The notes under the pieces were generated by a model, which saw only the letters and a list, made by a program, of their open reading frames with translations, had not been told where the DNA came from and searched no databases. This document shows positions 43,461-53,281 of a stretch of 64,000 nucleotides of DNA, piece by piece. A program made the position numbers and the translations under genes. The stretch lies in contig NZ_KV440949.1 in the NCBI RefSeq assembly GCF_001636315.1, positions 4,172,084 through 4,236,083 of the forward strand. The letters run 5' to 3'. Source of the DNA: Neobacillus mesonae (GTDB taxonomy: Bacteria; Bacillota; Bacilli; Bacillales; Cytobacillaceae). How positions within the stretch are numbered: the first letter of the stretch is position 1; the number at the start of each line of letters is the position of its first letter.

Positions 43461-44396
43461 ATGACAAAAAAGAAAATGGGTCTCCTCGTAATGGCTTACG
43501 GTACCCCATATACTTCAGATGATTTAGATCGTTACTATACACATATCCGCCATGGGCGAAAACCATCCCCGGAATTAATTGAAGATCTCCGCAGCCGTTA
43601 CGAAGCAATCGGCGGAATCTCACCACTTGCCAAAATTACCCTCGAACAAGCGGAAAAGCTGGAAGAGCATTTAAATACAATTCAAGATGAAATTGAATTT
43701 AAAATGTATCTTGGTTTAAAACACATCAATCCGTTTATCGAGGATGCGGTTAAACAAATGGTTGAGGATGGGCTTGAAGAAGCTGTCAGCATTGTGCTGG
43801 CGCCGCACTTCTCAACCTTTAGTGTGAAATCGTATAATGGCAGAGCGGAAGAAGAGGCGGCAAAATTAGGCGGCACACTGAAAATCAAAACGATTGAAAG
43901 CTGGTATGATGAGCCGAAATTTATTTCTTATTGGGCCGATGAAATCGGTAAGATCTTTCAGCAGATGCCGACGGATGAGAAAGAAAATGCCGTGTTAATC
44001 GTTTCTGCCCATAGTCTGCCGGAGAAAATTCTTCAGTTTGGCGACCCATATCCAAAGCAGCTTAAGGAAACGGCTGATTTAATTGCCAAACAAGCGGATA
44101 TTAAGAATTACGTGATTGGCTGGCAAAGTGCAGGAAACACTCCTGAACCGTGGTTAGGACCGGATGTTCAGGATCTAACAAGGGATTTATATAACGATCA
44201 CCACTATCAGGCATTTGTATATGCTCCTGTAGGTTTTGTCTGTGACCACCTTGAAGTGCTTTATGATAACGATTTTGAGTGCAAAGCGGTAACTGATGAA
44301 TTAGGTGTACGCTATTACCGCCCGGAGATGCCAAATGCAAAACAGGAATTTATTGATTTATTAGCAGATGTAGTTTTGAAAAAACTCAATGATTAA
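43461..44396 (+). CDS. hemH: Coproporphyrin III ferrochelatase HemH (CpfC)
   Basis: The 311-residue enzyme inserts iron into coproporphyrin III. The family sections [12 protein letters not shown] (start), [16 protein letters not shown] (about 118-133), [13 protein letters not shown] (His near 180) and [14 protein letters not shown] (catalytic Glu near 260) are present. The ATG at 43461 follows gaggtg at 8 nt and gives the B. subtilis length of about 310. hemY follows after 37 nt. Confidence 0.97.
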   Translation: MTKKKMGLLVMAYGTPYTSDDLDRYYTHIRHGRKPSPELIEDLRSRYEAIGGISPLAKITLEQAEKLEEHLNTIQDEIEFKMYLGLKHINPFIEDAVKQMVEDGLEEAVSIVLAPHFSTFSVKSYNGRAEEEAAKLGGTLKIKTIESWYDEPKFISYWADEIGKIFQQMPTDEKENAVLIVSAHSLPEKILQFGDPYPKQLKETADLIAKQADIKNYVIGWQSAGNTPEPWLGPDVQDLTRDLYNDHHYQAFVYAPVGFVCDHLEVLYDNDFECKAVTDELGVRYYRPEMPNAKQEFIDLLADVVLKKLND

Positions 44397-44433
44397 TAAT
44401 TTGTAAGGGAAACAGTAGAAGAAGGTGACATCC

Positions 44434-45855
44434 GTGGCGGAAGAAAAACAGAAGGTTGTCATAATTGGGGGAGGAGCTGCCGGATTAACAGCGGCATACT
44501 ATCTTCAAAAGGAAATCCGAGAAAAAAAAATGCCAATCGAACTCAAGCTGATCGAAGCATCCCACCGGCTGGGGGGGAAAATGCAGACCGTTATAAGAGA
44601 TGGTTTTACAATTGAGCGGGGTCCCGACTCATTTTTAGCAAGAAAGACAAGCATGATTCGGCTGGCACAGGAAGTGGGAATGGAGGGGCAGCTCGTTCAC
44701 AATTCTACAGGAAAATCGTATGTCATGGTGAATGAAAAACTATATTCCATGCCGGGCGGTTCTATAATGGGAATCCCGACAGAAGTTGGTCCGTTTATCA
44801 CAACCAATTTATTTTCAATCCCCGGAAAGCTGAGGGCAGCTGCCGATTTTATTTTACCGCGTTCGGAAAGCGGAAAAGATCAATCCCTGGGAGAATTTTT
44901 TCGCAGAAGATTGGGTGATGAAGTGGTTGAAAATTTAATTGAACCACTGTTGTCCGGAATTTATGCCGGTGATATAGACCAAATGAGTCTGATGGCTACT
45001 TTCCCGCAATTTTATGAAGTCGAGCAAAAATACCGCAGCCTGATTATTGGTATGAAAAAGACGAAATCGGCAATATCGAAGCAGCCCGTCAGCAAGCCCC
45101 AATCCAAAGGTGCTTTTCTTACATTCAAAACCGGACTGCAGTCATTTGCTGAAGCGATTGAAGCAAAATTAGATTCGAACATGATTCTCAAAGGTCACCG
45201 GGTAGAAAAAATCTGCCGGGTGAATGGACATTACGAAATCTATCTTAATAATGGGGAGACAATTGAAGCGGATAGCATTATTGCGGGAACTCCCCATAAG
45301 GTCACACAAGGAATGTTTTCGGATTATCGCTTTTTTGACCCATTAAAATCTGTACCGTCCACATCAGTGGCCACCGTTGCTATGGCTTTCCCGGAGGAAG
45401 CAATTAAAAACGATATTAATGGGACAGGTTTTGTTGTTTCTAGAAGAAGCGATTATTCCATTACAGCTTGTACATGGACACATAAAAAGTGGGTTCACTC
45501 CGCACCAAAGGGTAAAGTTTTGCTCCGCTGTTATGTAGGACGAGCCGGCGACGAAACAATCGTTGACCTTTCAGATGACCAAATTATTAAGATTGTTCTT
45601 GATGATTTAAAGAAGACGATGGATATCACGATGAATCCCGATTTTTCCGTTGTGTCGCGCTGGAAAAATTCGATGCCGCAATATACGGTTGGCCATAAAC
45701 AACGGCTTGCATCCATTTTAGAACATATGGAAGCAGAACTGCCAGGCGTTTTCCTAGCCGGCGCTTCATACGGAGGCGTAGGAGTCCCCGACTGTATTGA
45801 CCAAGGAGAAGCAGCCGTCCAAAACGTCTTGGAGTATTTAAAAAATAATCGTTGA
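44434..45855 (+). CDS. hemY: Coproporphyrinogen III oxidase HemY (CgoX)
   Basis: The 473-residue FAD enzyme has the dinucleotide-binding start KVVIIGGGAAGLTAAYYL and the C-terminal FAD contact VFLAGASYGGVGVPDCIDQG. In Firmicutes it oxidises coproporphyrinogen III to coproporphyrin III ahead of HemH. The GTG at 44434 follows aaggtg at 7 nt. It is the last gene of the hem cluster and ends before a strong terminator. The TetR gene yhgD that follows in B. subtilis is absent. Confidence 0.96.
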   Translation: MAEEKQKVVIIGGGAAGLTAAYYLQKEIREKKMPIELKLIEASHRLGGKMQTVIRDGFTIERGPDSFLARKTSMIRLAQEVGMEGQLVHNSTGKSYVMVNEKLYSMPGGSIMGIPTEVGPFITTNLFSIPGKLRAAADFILPRSESGKDQSLGEFFRRRLGDEVVENLIEPLLSGIYAGDIDQMSLMATFPQFYEVEQKYRSLIIGMKKTKSAISKQPVSKPQSKGAFLTFKTGLQSFAEAIEAKLDSNMILKGHRVEKICRVNGHYEIYLNNGETIEADSIIAGTPHKVTQGMFSDYRFFDPLKSVPSTSVATVAMAFPEEAIKNDINGTGFVVSRRSDYSITACTWTHKKWVHSAPKGKVLLRCYVGRAGDETIVDLSDDQIIKIVLDDLKKTMDITMNPDFSVVSRWKNSMPQYTVGHKQRLASILEHMEAELPGVFLAGASYGGVGVPDCIDQGEAAVQNVLEYLKNNR

Positions 45856-45895
45856 TATTTTAACCCCTGTTGATTGTGGCGCAAATCAACAATTA

Positions 45896-45926
45896 GAAGC
45901 TGTTACTAAAATACAGCTTCTTTTTT
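45896..45926 (+). terminator. Intrinsic terminator of the hemEHY cluster
   Basis: GAAGCTGT (45896-45903) pairs with ACAGCTTC (45913-45920), followed by TTTTTT. Confidence 0.9.
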
Positions 45927-45940
45927 ATTTCTTTTTTTAC

Positions 45941-46086
45941 TTGCCAATAGAAGAAAATGGAGTTATACTCTAAAAGTATTAAATGACTAAAATGTTCAAA
46001 TGGTCATACGCAAGATTATCATAAACAGATAATCTTTATTTTTTAATAACTAATGACCAAATGGACGATTCAGTCAAAAAAGTTCC
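45941..46086 (+). promoter_or_regulatory. yhgE promoter with two 23-bp operator-like inverted repeats
   Basis: TTGCCA (45941-45946), 17 nt and TATACT (45964-45969) form a good sigma-A promoter. TGACT-N13-GGTCA (45984-46006) covers the region just after the start point, and TGACC-N13-AGTCA (46064-46086) lies 80 bp further on. Equal length and half-sites suggest one dimeric repressor. In B. subtilis the TetR-type gene yhgD precedes yhgE; no such gene is nearby here, so the regulator would act from elsewhere. Confidence 0.6.
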
Positions 46087-46101
46087 AAGGAGGTTTAAAT
46101 A

Positions 46102-48729
46102 TTGAAAAGCGGCTTGTTTAAGCAAGAAATTTCGACGATTATTAAAAATAAAAAAATCTTAATTCCAATTATCGCTGTCTTGTTTATCCCGGTACTATAT
46201 GCCGGCTTGTTTCTATGGGCATTTTGGGATCCATATGGAAAAATGGATCAGCTGCCTGTAGCGATTGTCAACAGTGACAAAGGAGCCGCCATGGACGGAG
46301 ATCAACTGCAGCTTGGCGACGACTTAGTTAAGAAATTAAAGGAAAGCAAGGATTTTGACTATCAAATCGTGAACAAGCAAGATGGCTATAAGGAGCTAAA
46401 GGATCAAAAATATTATATGCTTATTGAAATTCCAAAGGGTTTTTCCAAAAATGCAACAACGCTAATGGATAAAAATCCGAAGAAGTTGGAATTAATCTAC
46501 GTTCCTAATGAGGGGTTTAACTTCCTTTCCGCTCAAATTGGCGGAACGGCGGCAGAAAAAATCAAGACAGCCGTTGCTGAAAAGGTAACCGAAACCTATG
46601 CGGAAACGATTTTTGATAAAATCTCCGAAGTGGCCGATGGTTTTCAGCAGGCAAGTGATGGTGCCGCAAAACTGAGTGAGGGTTCAAAGGGTTTGGATAA
46701 AGGCTCGAAGGATTTAAATGACGGGCTGGCGACATTTGCCGAGAAATCAATTGAATTTAAAGACGGAATCAAATCGGCGGATTCAGGCTCGAAAAAACTC
46801 GCTTCCGGTTCAAAAGATTTGTATGCAGGGCTTGAAACACTGGCCCAAAAATCAATTGAATTCAATAATGGAATGCAATCTGCAGATTCTGGGGCAAATA
46901 AGCTGGAAACCGGTGCAAAGGATTTGGATTCCGGTCTTTCGACGTTAGCTAAAAAGACCGATGAATTTAACAATGGAATGCAATCTGCCAATTCTGGAGC
47001 TAATGAGGTAGCAGCGGGCAGTAAAAATTTAAATGACGGACTTGGACAGCTGCTGGATGGACATAAGCAGCTGGAAAATGCCTCAACACAGCTTGAAGAC
47101 GGCGGAAAACAATTACAAAGCGGGATTCAAGAGGCTAAAGCAGGCATTAAAACAATGAATTCAGAAGTGCCAAAGCTTGTTGATGGAACAGCACAACTTC
47201 AGGCAGGAGCAGAGAACCTTTCCGGAAAATTAACTGCCTGGCAGGATAAATCTGCTGAAGCGGCAGCCGGTGCTGAACAGTTAAACCAGGGGGTCACAGC
47301 CTTAAAAGCGCAGCTTACACAAATGCTGCCATTATTAGAATCATTACCTGAAGCTAAAAAGGCTGAACTTGTAAAAGCATTAAATGATTTAGAATCCGGC
47401 AGTGCAGATTTAAAAAATGGAACACAAGGACTATCAACAGCAGCAGGGCAGCTTTCCGCAGGAGCAAATGAACTATCCGCAAAGCTTAATGTAGTCAACA
47501 ATGGGCAAAAAAGCTTACAGGATGGAATTGCAAGACTTTCAGAGGGCAGCCAATTGTTAGAGGCCGGTGCTGATAAGCTTGTCAGCGGACAGAAAACCTT
47601 TACTGATAACATGAACGTGTTTGGGGAGAAATTTACGGAAGCAAAGACTGGTGCAAATAAACTTGCAAATGGATCGAATGAGCTGGTAAATGGAATGAAT
47701 CAGCTTGTGGATGGTTCAAATGCATTATCAGCAGGGGCAGGTCAATTAGCCTCCGGTTCACATACCTTAAAAACCGGCGCTTATGATTTATTAAGTGGTA
47801 TGAATAAACTTGCTTCGGGATCTAGTGCATTGTCGTCCGGGGCCGGGCAAATTGCTTCCGGTTCTAACGATTTAAAGAACGGTGCGGCTGATTTATCCGG
47901 TGGAATGTCTAAATTATCTTCTGGTGCCGATGCGATTACCTCTGGTGCAGGGAAGCTGGCTGATGGTTCTGACCAGCTGAAGGATGGAACTAAAAAGCTT
48001 TCTGACGGCTCAACTGAATTAGCGGATAAGCTGAAGGACGGGGCAAAAGAAGTGTCTAAAGTTCATGCGGATGATAAGACATATGAGCAGATGTCACAGC
48101 CAGTCAAACTTGATACGGAAAAAGTAAATCACGTTCCTAACTATGGAACAGGGTTTACACCGTACTTCTTGTCATTAGGCTTATTTGTGGGGGCCCTTTT
48201 ATTATCCATTGTCTTTCCTATGCGTGATCCGGCAGTTAAGCCGGCAAATGGCTTCAATTGGTTTATCAGTAAATTTGCCATTTTGGCTGTTTTGGGGATC
48301 ATTCAGGCGTTAATTGCCGACATCATTATATTAGGTGCATTAGATCTGCATGTGCATAGCGTACCTAAGTTTATCTTATTCTCGATTATTACGAGTTTAA
48401 CGTTTATTTCTTTGGTTCAGTGTTTTGTTACGGTTTTCGCCGATGCTGGCCGCTTCCTGGCAATATTGGTGTTGATTTTCCAATTAACAACAAGTGCTGG
48501 AACGTTCCCGCTTGAATTAATCCCTAATTTCTTGCAGCATTTTAATGCCTTGCTGCCAATGACGTATACCGTTTCAGGATTTAAGGCAGTGATTTCAAGC
48601 GGTGATTACAGCTTTATGTGGCATAATCTAACAATTCTATTCACTTACATTGTGGTCTTTGCTTTATTAACCACAACGTACTTGACGATTAGACATAAGG
48701 CCAAATTTAAAACAACAGTGGAGAATTAA
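46102..48729 (+). CDS. yhgE: YhgE/Pip family membrane protein
   Basis: The 875-residue protein has one N-terminal helix (about 19-40), a very long extracytoplasmic region of Gly/Ser/Ala-rich helical repeats (about 180-650, LSEGSKGLDKGSKDL style) and five or six C-terminal helices from about 685 on, like ABC-2 permeases. The family includes Lactococcus Pip and B. subtilis YhgE. Related proteins are now tied to type VII secretion or phage adsorption, but the role here is open. Three 35-residue units (46708-47022) are near copies of each other. It starts with TTG after aaggagg. Confidence 0.9.
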   Translation: MKSGLFKQEISTIIKNKKILIPIIAVLFIPVLYAGLFLWAFWDPYGKMDQLPVAIVNSDKGAAMDGDQLQLGDDLVKKLKESKDFDYQIVNKQDGYKELKDQKYYMLIEIPKGFSKNATTLMDKNPKKLELIYVPNEGFNFLSAQIGGTAAEKIKTAVAEKVTETYAETIFDKISEVADGFQQASDGAAKLSEGSKGLDKGSKDLNDGLATFAEKSIEFKDGIKSADSGSKKLASGSKDLYAGLETLAQKSIEFNNGMQSADSGANKLETGAKDLDSGLSTLAKKTDEFNNGMQSANSGANEVAAGSKNLNDGLGQLLDGHKQLENASTQLEDGGKQLQSGIQEAKAGIKTMNSEVPKLVDGTAQLQAGAENLSGKLTAWQDKSAEAAAGAEQLNQGVTALKAQLTQMLPLLESLPEAKKAELVKALNDLESGSADLKNGTQGLSTAAGQLSAGANELSAKLNVVNNGQKSLQDGIARLSEGSQLLEAGADKLVSGQKTFTDNMNVFGEKFTEAKTGANKLANGSNELVNGMNQLVDGSNALSAGAGQLASGSHTLKTGAYDLLSGMNKLASGSSALSSGAGQIASGSNDLKNGAADLSGGMSKLSSGADAITSGAGKLADGSDQLKDGTKKLSDGSTELADKLKDGAKEVSKVHADDKTYEQMSQPVKLDTEKVNHVPNYGTGFTPYFLSLGLFVGALLLSIVFPMRDPAVKPANGFNWFISKFAILAVLGIIQALIADIIILGALDLHVHSVPKFILFSIITSLTFISLVQCFVTVFADAGRFLAILVLIFQLTTSAGTFPLELIPNFLQHFNALLPMTYTVSGFKAVISSGDYSFMWHNLTILFTYIVVFALLTTTYLTIRHKAKFKTTVEN

Positions 48730-48738
48730 TAATGGGAA

Positions 48739-48773
48739 AACCAGCCGGTCTAATTTGAAACGGCTGGTTTTTT
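48739..48773 (+). terminator. Intrinsic terminator of yhgE
   Basis: AACCAGCCG (48739-48747) pairs with CGGCTGGTT (48761-48769), followed by T-rich sequence. Confidence 0.9.
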
Positions 48774-48823
48774 CTTGTTTAATTAGATTAACTGGTTTTG
48801 AATAAGCATTTGGAGGGAAAACG

Positions 48824-49558
48824 ATGAAACTTACTATCATTGGGCCATGGGGCGGTTATCCAAAGCAAAATGCCGCAAGCGCCGGTTATTTGCTTGAGCA
48901 CGAAGGTTTTCATTTATTAATTGACTGCGGCAGCGGTGTTCTGTCGAAACTGCAAAATATTCTACCGCCGGAAGAACTTAATGCGGTAGTTATTTCACAT
49001 TATCATCCTGATCATATTGCAGATATAGGTGTCCTGCAGCATGCCCGATTAATCCAAGGTTTTTTGGGAAAACAGTTTCCGGCGTTACCAATATACGGGC
49101 ATACTTTCAATGAACATGAATTTACGAAACTTACTTATAAAAATATAACAAAAGGTGAGGCGTATGAGCCCGGCCAAAATCTTTTCATTGGTCCGTTTAA
49201 AATATCCTTTTTAAAAACAGACCATCCGGTGCCTTGTTATGCGATGCGAATTGAGGCAGATGGGAAAACAATGATTTATACAGCGGACAGTTCTTTTAAA
49301 GAGGAATTTATTGATTTCAGCAAAGGTGCTGACTTATTACTATGTGAATGTAATTTCTTTGGGAATCAAAATGGGAAAGCTGCAGGGCATATGACCAGTA
49401 TCGAAGCTGGCCTCTTTGCCAGTAATGCCCAGGTAAAGCAGCTGATTCTTACGCACCTGCCTCATTACGGGCAAATAAACGATTTAATTACTGAAGCATC
49501 CTCCAAATTTCCTGGTATAATAAAGCTGGCGGCAGAATTTGATACTTACGTACTATAA
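48824..49558 (+). CDS. yhfI: Metallo-beta-lactamase fold hydrolase YhfI
   Basis: The 244-residue protein has the MBL metal motif SHYHPDHIADI (about 59-69), a later TADSSF Asp region (about 150) and a C-terminal LTHLPHYG His. It resembles RNase Z-type members without their exosite. Length and place before lplJ match B. subtilis YhfI. The substrate is unknown. It is followed by lplJ after 14 nt, so they are likely cotranscribed. Confidence 0.9.
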   Translation: MKLTIIGPWGGYPKQNAASAGYLLEHEGFHLLIDCGSGVLSKLQNILPPEELNAVVISHYHPDHIADIGVLQHARLIQGFLGKQFPALPIYGHTFNEHEFTKLTYKNITKGEAYEPGQNLFIGPFKISFLKTDHPVPCYAMRIEADGKTMIYTADSSFKEEFIDFSKGADLLLCECNFFGNQNGKAAGHMTSIEAGLFASNAQVKQLILTHLPHYGQINDLITEASSKFPGIIKLAAEFDTYVL

Positions 49559-49572
49559 AAGGGGGCTTTAAC

Positions 49573-50562
49573 ATGTTGTTTATCGATAACAAAGGAATTA
49601 CGGACCCAAGGATTAATCTGGCTATTGAGGAATATGCATTAAAAAATCTTGATATAAATGAAACTTATTTTTTATTTTACATAAATGAACCTTCCATCAT
49701 AATTGGTAAAAACCAAAATACGATTGAAGAAATAAATACGGATTATGTAGAGAAAAACGGCATCCATGTGGTAAGACGGCTATCTGGCGGCGGGGCTGTT
49801 TATCACGATCTTGGTAATTTGAATTTTAGTTTTATTACGAAAGATGACGGCGAGTCTTTTCACAATTTCCGCAAATTTACCGAGCCGGTTATTGCGGCCT
49901 TGCAAAAATTAGGGGTAAATGCGGAGTTAAGCGGCCGTAATGATATTGAGGTAGAGGGAAGAAAAATTTCCGGGAACGCACAATTTTCCACAAGAGGAAG
50001 AATGTTTACCCATGGGACCCTATTACTCAATTCGGAAATGGAAAACGTCGCATCTGCCTTGAAGGTTAAAAAAGAAAAAATTGAATCAAAGGGAATAAAA
50101 TCAGTCCGCAGCCGCGTGGCTAATATTTCGGAATTCTTATCAGAAAAAATCAGCATTGAAGAATTTCGCTCCTTCTTGTTAAAGAATATCTTCGAAGGAC
50201 AGGAAGAAATCCCTGAGTACGTGTTAACCGAAGAAGATTGGCGGAACATTCATGAACTTTCTAAGGAAAGATATCAAAATTGGGATTGGAATTATGGTAA
50301 ATCGCCAAAATTTAATTATCAGCATTCCCATCGCTTTCCGGCAGGTACTATCGATGTTCGGCTTGATGTTAATAAAGGATTCATTGAAAACTGTAAAATC
50401 TACGGCGATTTCTTTGGCGTCGGAGAAGTAAGTGAGATTGAGGAGAGGCTGATGGGGATTCGCTACGAAAAGAGCGATATTGAAAAGGCACTATCTGATA
50501 TCACTACCACTTATTATTTTGGAAATATATCGAAAGAAGAATTTATTAATTTAATATACTAA
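49573..50562 (+). CDS. lplJ: Lipoate-protein ligase LplJ
   Basis: The 329-residue enzyme attaches free lipoate or octanoate to lipoyl domains. It has the ligase signature NQNTIEEINTDYVEKNGIHVVRRLSGGGAVYHDLGNLNFS (about 54-95) and the lysine region GRKISGNAQFSTRGRMFTHGTLL (about 135-158), followed by the C-terminal accessory domain. It matches B. subtilis LplJ (YhfJ) in length and location. Confidence 0.95.
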   Translation: MLFIDNKGITDPRINLAIEEYALKNLDINETYFLFYINEPSIIIGKNQNTIEEINTDYVEKNGIHVVRRLSGGGAVYHDLGNLNFSFITKDDGESFHNFRKFTEPVIAALQKLGVNAELSGRNDIEVEGRKISGNAQFSTRGRMFTHGTLLLNSEMENVASALKVKKEKIESKGIKSVRSRVANISEFLSEKISIEEFRSFLLKNIFEGQEEIPEYVLTEEDWRNIHELSKERYQNWDWNYGKSPKFNYQHSHRFPAGTIDVRLDVNKGFIENCKIYGDFFGVGEVSEIEERLMGIRYEKSDIEKALSDITTTYYFGNISKEEFINLIY

Positions 50563-50576
50563 TGACGTTCCTAATA

Positions 50577-50600
50577 AAAGCACCTGGGTCCAGGTGCTTT
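50577..50600 (+). terminator. Intrinsic terminator of yhfI-lplJ
   Basis: AAAGCACCTGG (50577-50587) pairs with CCAGGTGCTTT (50590-50600), followed by TATTTATT. Confidence 0.85.
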
Positions 50601-50649
50601 TATTTATTAGTGTTTTTTCCTTATTTTCGGAATTTTTTTATACTTATAC

Positions 50650-50723
50650 TTGAATAGGTTAATATCTTTCAATATAATATATTTAGAAAATTTTTTATAA
50701 TTAAATGAATGAGTATTCATTCA
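50650..50723 (+). promoter_or_regulatory. lcfB promoter and FadR operator
   Basis: TTGAAT (50650-50655), 17 nt and TATAAT (50673-50678) make a strong sigma-A promoter. TGAATGAGTATTCATTCA (50706-50723) fits the Bacillus FadR box TGAATGAMTANTCATTCA with one deviation and lies after the start point, 19 nt before the lcfB ATG. B. subtilis lcfB (yhfL) is a known FadR target, released when long-chain acyl-CoA binds FadR. Confidence 0.85.
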
Positions 50724-50741
50724 TCAGAGGGGAGCGAGTTT

Positions 50742-52295
50742 ATGAATCTTTCATCACAGCTTCACGAAACAGCAAAGGCATCAGCTGATAAAATTGCCTA
50801 TTACTTCTTAGATAAGTCTTGTACTTATGCTGAATTAGATGGGGCAATCACAAAATTTGCATCAGGTCTTGAAAAACTAGGGGTAAAACAAGGGGATCAT
50901 ATCGCATTATTATTAGGAAATTCGCCGCAATTTGTTATTAGTTTATATGGCGCATTGCGATTAGGGGCAACCGTTATTCCTATCAATCCGATTTACACTG
51001 AAGATGAAATTGGTTACATCCTCAAAAATGGAGATGTAAAAGTAGTTGTCGGGGTCGATTTGATGATTCCGCTTGCAGAGAAAGTACATCGTCTATTGCC
51101 AAAAGTAGAACATTATATTATTTGCGAAACAGAACAAAATGACTATAAAGAGAAGATTGTTGAAGAACTTTCAGTATATTCAAAAATGAAATCGTTTACA
51201 GAGGTTATAACCTCCGGGGACATAAGCTTCCAGGGACCAACGCTCGAAGATAATGACACAGCTCTGATTCTTTACACCTCGGGTACAACCGGAAAACCAA
51301 AAGGCGCCATGCTGACACATAAAAATTTATACAGCAATGCAAAGGATATTGGTGATTATTTAAAAATTAATCATGATGATAGAGTTATTACCGCATTGCC
51401 AATGTTCCATGTGTTCTGTTTGACGGTGGCGTTAAATGCGCCACTTTTAAGCGGGGCTGCTATTTTAATCGTTCCAAAGTTCAGTCCGAAGGAAATCTTC
51501 CGCCTGGCTAAACAATACGAAGCTACCGTTTTTGCAGGGGTGCCGACAATGTACAACTTCCTATATCAATATTCGGACGGGAATGCCGAGGACTTCAAAT
51601 CATTTCGCCTATGTATTTCCGGAGGCGCCTCCCTGCCGGTAGCATTATTGCAGAATTTTGAAACGAAATTTAATGTCTTGATTTCTGAAGGTTACGGCTT
51701 ATCTGAGGCATCACCGGTTACATGCTTTAATCCGCTTGACCGTCCGCGAAAGCCCGGCTCCATCGGCACAACGATTCTGAACGTTCAAAACAAAGTCGTT
51801 AATGAACTCGGTGAAGAGGTTCCAGTTGGTGCAGTTGGCGAATTGATTGTGCGTGGGCCGAATGTGATGAAAGGATATTATAAAATGCCAGAGGAAACAG
51901 CTGCAGCAATAAAGGACGGCTGGCTCTATACCGGTGACATGGCACGAATGGATGAAGAGGGATATTTTTATATTGTCGACCGGAAGAAGGATTTAATTAT
52001 TGTTGGCGGGTATAATGTGTATCCGCGTGAGGTTGAAGAGGTCATATATAATCACCACGACGTTGTAGAGGCTGCGGTACTTGGTAAACCGGACCCGAAT
52101 CAAGGGGAGGCAGTCTGCGCCTATGTTGTGAGGAAAAATCTTGAATTGACTGCGGAACAGCTGTTAGAGTATTGTAAGGAGCATCTCGCAAAATATAAGG
52201 TACCATCCTCTATTGAGTTTTTGGAGGAACTTCCCAAGAATACGACCGGCAAAATTCTAAGACGGGCGTTAAAAAAGCAAGTGACACATAGTTAA
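50742..52295 (+). CDS. lcfB: Long-chain fatty acid-CoA ligase LcfB (YhfL)
   Basis: The 517-residue AMP-forming ligase has the P-loop [14 protein letters not shown] (about 172-185), [10 protein letters not shown] (about 310), [24 protein letters not shown] (about 395-420) and the catalytic lysine in NTTGKILRR near the end. It begins fatty-acid breakdown. Length (about 513 in B. subtilis), place and the FadR box support the name. The ATG at 50742 follows aggggag. Confidence 0.95.
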   Translation: MNLSSQLHETAKASADKIAYYFLDKSCTYAELDGAITKFASGLEKLGVKQGDHIALLLGNSPQFVISLYGALRLGATVIPINPIYTEDEIGYILKNGDVKVVVGVDLMIPLAEKVHRLLPKVEHYIICETEQNDYKEKIVEELSVYSKMKSFTEVITSGDISFQGPTLEDNDTALILYTSGTTGKPKGAMLTHKNLYSNAKDIGDYLKINHDDRVITALPMFHVFCLTVALNAPLLSGAAILIVPKFSPKEIFRLAKQYEATVFAGVPTMYNFLYQYSDGNAEDFKSFRLCISGGASLPVALLQNFETKFNVLISEGYGLSEASPVTCFNPLDRPRKPGSIGTTILNVQNKVVNELGEEVPVGAVGELIVRGPNVMKGYYKMPEETAAAIKDGWLYTGDMARMDEEGYFYIVDRKKDLIIVGGYNVYPREVEEVIYNHHDVVEAAVLGKPDPNQGEAVCAYVVRKNLELTAEQLLEYCKEHLAKYKVPSSIEFLEELPKNTTGKILRRALKKQVTHS

Positions 52296-52307
52296 ATAAA
52301 ATTTTTG

Positions 52308-52336
52308 AAAAAGGCAGGCATTTGGCCAGCCTTTTT
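52308..52336 (+). terminator. Intrinsic terminator of lcfB
   Basis: AAAAAGGC (52308-52315) pairs with GCCTTTTT (52329-52336), with inner GGC/GCC pairing. Confidence 0.8.
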
Positions 52337-52367
52337 CGAATTTATTTAACGAAAAGGAGTGGTGTTA

Positions 52368-53144
52368 ATGGAGCAAATTTTGTTAGATGTTACTAATCAC
52401 ATCGCAATGGTGACAATTAATCGGCCTGAGTCACTTAACGCTTTTAATTATGAAACATTATTGGAGCTGGAAAACAAAATAGCCGAAATTCGCATTCATC
52501 CAGTCATAAGGGCAGTAGTTTTTATCGGAGGTGGTGAAAGGGCTTTCAGCGTAGGCGCTGATTTAAAAGAGCGGAAGAATTTGACGAATGAACAGGTTAA
52601 GCGGAATCTTTATAAGATTAATGAGGTGTTTTGTGCCATCGATCAGCTGCCGCAGCCAACGATTGCGGCAATTAACGGATTTGCGTTTGGCGGCGGAATG
52701 GAGCTGGCTTTGGCCTGCGATTTCCGGATTGCGGCCAAAGAAGCGGTTATGGGACTGACAGAGACCAGCCTGGCAATTATCCCCGGTGCTGGAGGGACAC
52801 AGCGGCTGCCGCGGTTAATTGGACAGGCTAAGGCATTGGAATTGATTTTAACGGCACGGAAAATGTCTGCTGATGAGGCTTTTTCCTATGGGGTGTTGAC
52901 GAAGGTAGTGGGACGTTCTGAGTTGATGGGGGAAGTTTATGCCCTTTGCTCGCAATTGCTGGCAAATGGTCCTGTGGCACTGCAGCAGGCGAAATTTGCC
53001 GTCAAAAACGGCTTGAATGCCGATTTAAGCACCGGACTGCAAATTGAGCGCAAAGCCTATGAGGTGACCCTCCCAACTGAAGACCGGCTCGAAGCGCTAA
53101 AAGCCTTTGCGGAAAAGAGAAAGCCGGTTTTTAAGGGGAAGTAA
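52368..53144 (+). CDS. Enoyl-CoA hydratase (crotonase family)
   Basis: The 258-residue protein keeps both crotonase glutamates: INGFAFGGGMELALACDFRIA (about 97-117) and MGLTETSLAIIPGAGGTQRL (about 125-145). It likely hydrates enoyl-CoA in beta-oxidation or a related pathway, in keeping with lcfB just upstream, although a terminator separates them. It starts with the ATG at 52368 after aaaaggagtgg. In B. subtilis there is no crotonase gene at this exact place as far as I recall. Confidence 0.92.
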   Translation: MEQILLDVTNHIAMVTINRPESLNAFNYETLLELENKIAEIRIHPVIRAVVFIGGGERAFSVGADLKERKNLTNEQVKRNLYKINEVFCAIDQLPQPTIAAINGFAFGGGMELALACDFRIAAKEAVMGLTETSLAIIPGAGGTQRLPRLIGQAKALELILTARKMSADEAFSYGVLTKVVGRSELMGEVYALCSQLLANGPVALQQAKFAVKNGLNADLSTGLQIERKAYEVTLPTEDRLEALKAFAEKRKPVFKGK

Positions 53145-53186
53145 ACTGATCAAGCACCGTTTAGCAGTAAATTTCTATCTCACTAA

Positions 53187-53215
53187 GAGGCTGGCATATT
53201 GTCAGCCTCATTTTT
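53187..53215 (+). terminator. Intrinsic terminator of the crotonase gene
   Basis: GAGGCTG (53187-53193) pairs with CAGCCTC (53203-53209), followed by ATTTTTG. Confidence 0.8.
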
Positions 53216-53281
53216 GTGTTCTAAATCCTCGCTTTTTAACTAAACTAAGTATAAGAGGTTGTACAAAAGGGGGGACAAATA

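Noticed and set aside
46102..48729. Prophage indicated by a Pip-like protein
   Set aside because: YhgE/Pip is a chromosomal membrane protein family; no capsid, tail, integrase or lysis genes are present in the window.
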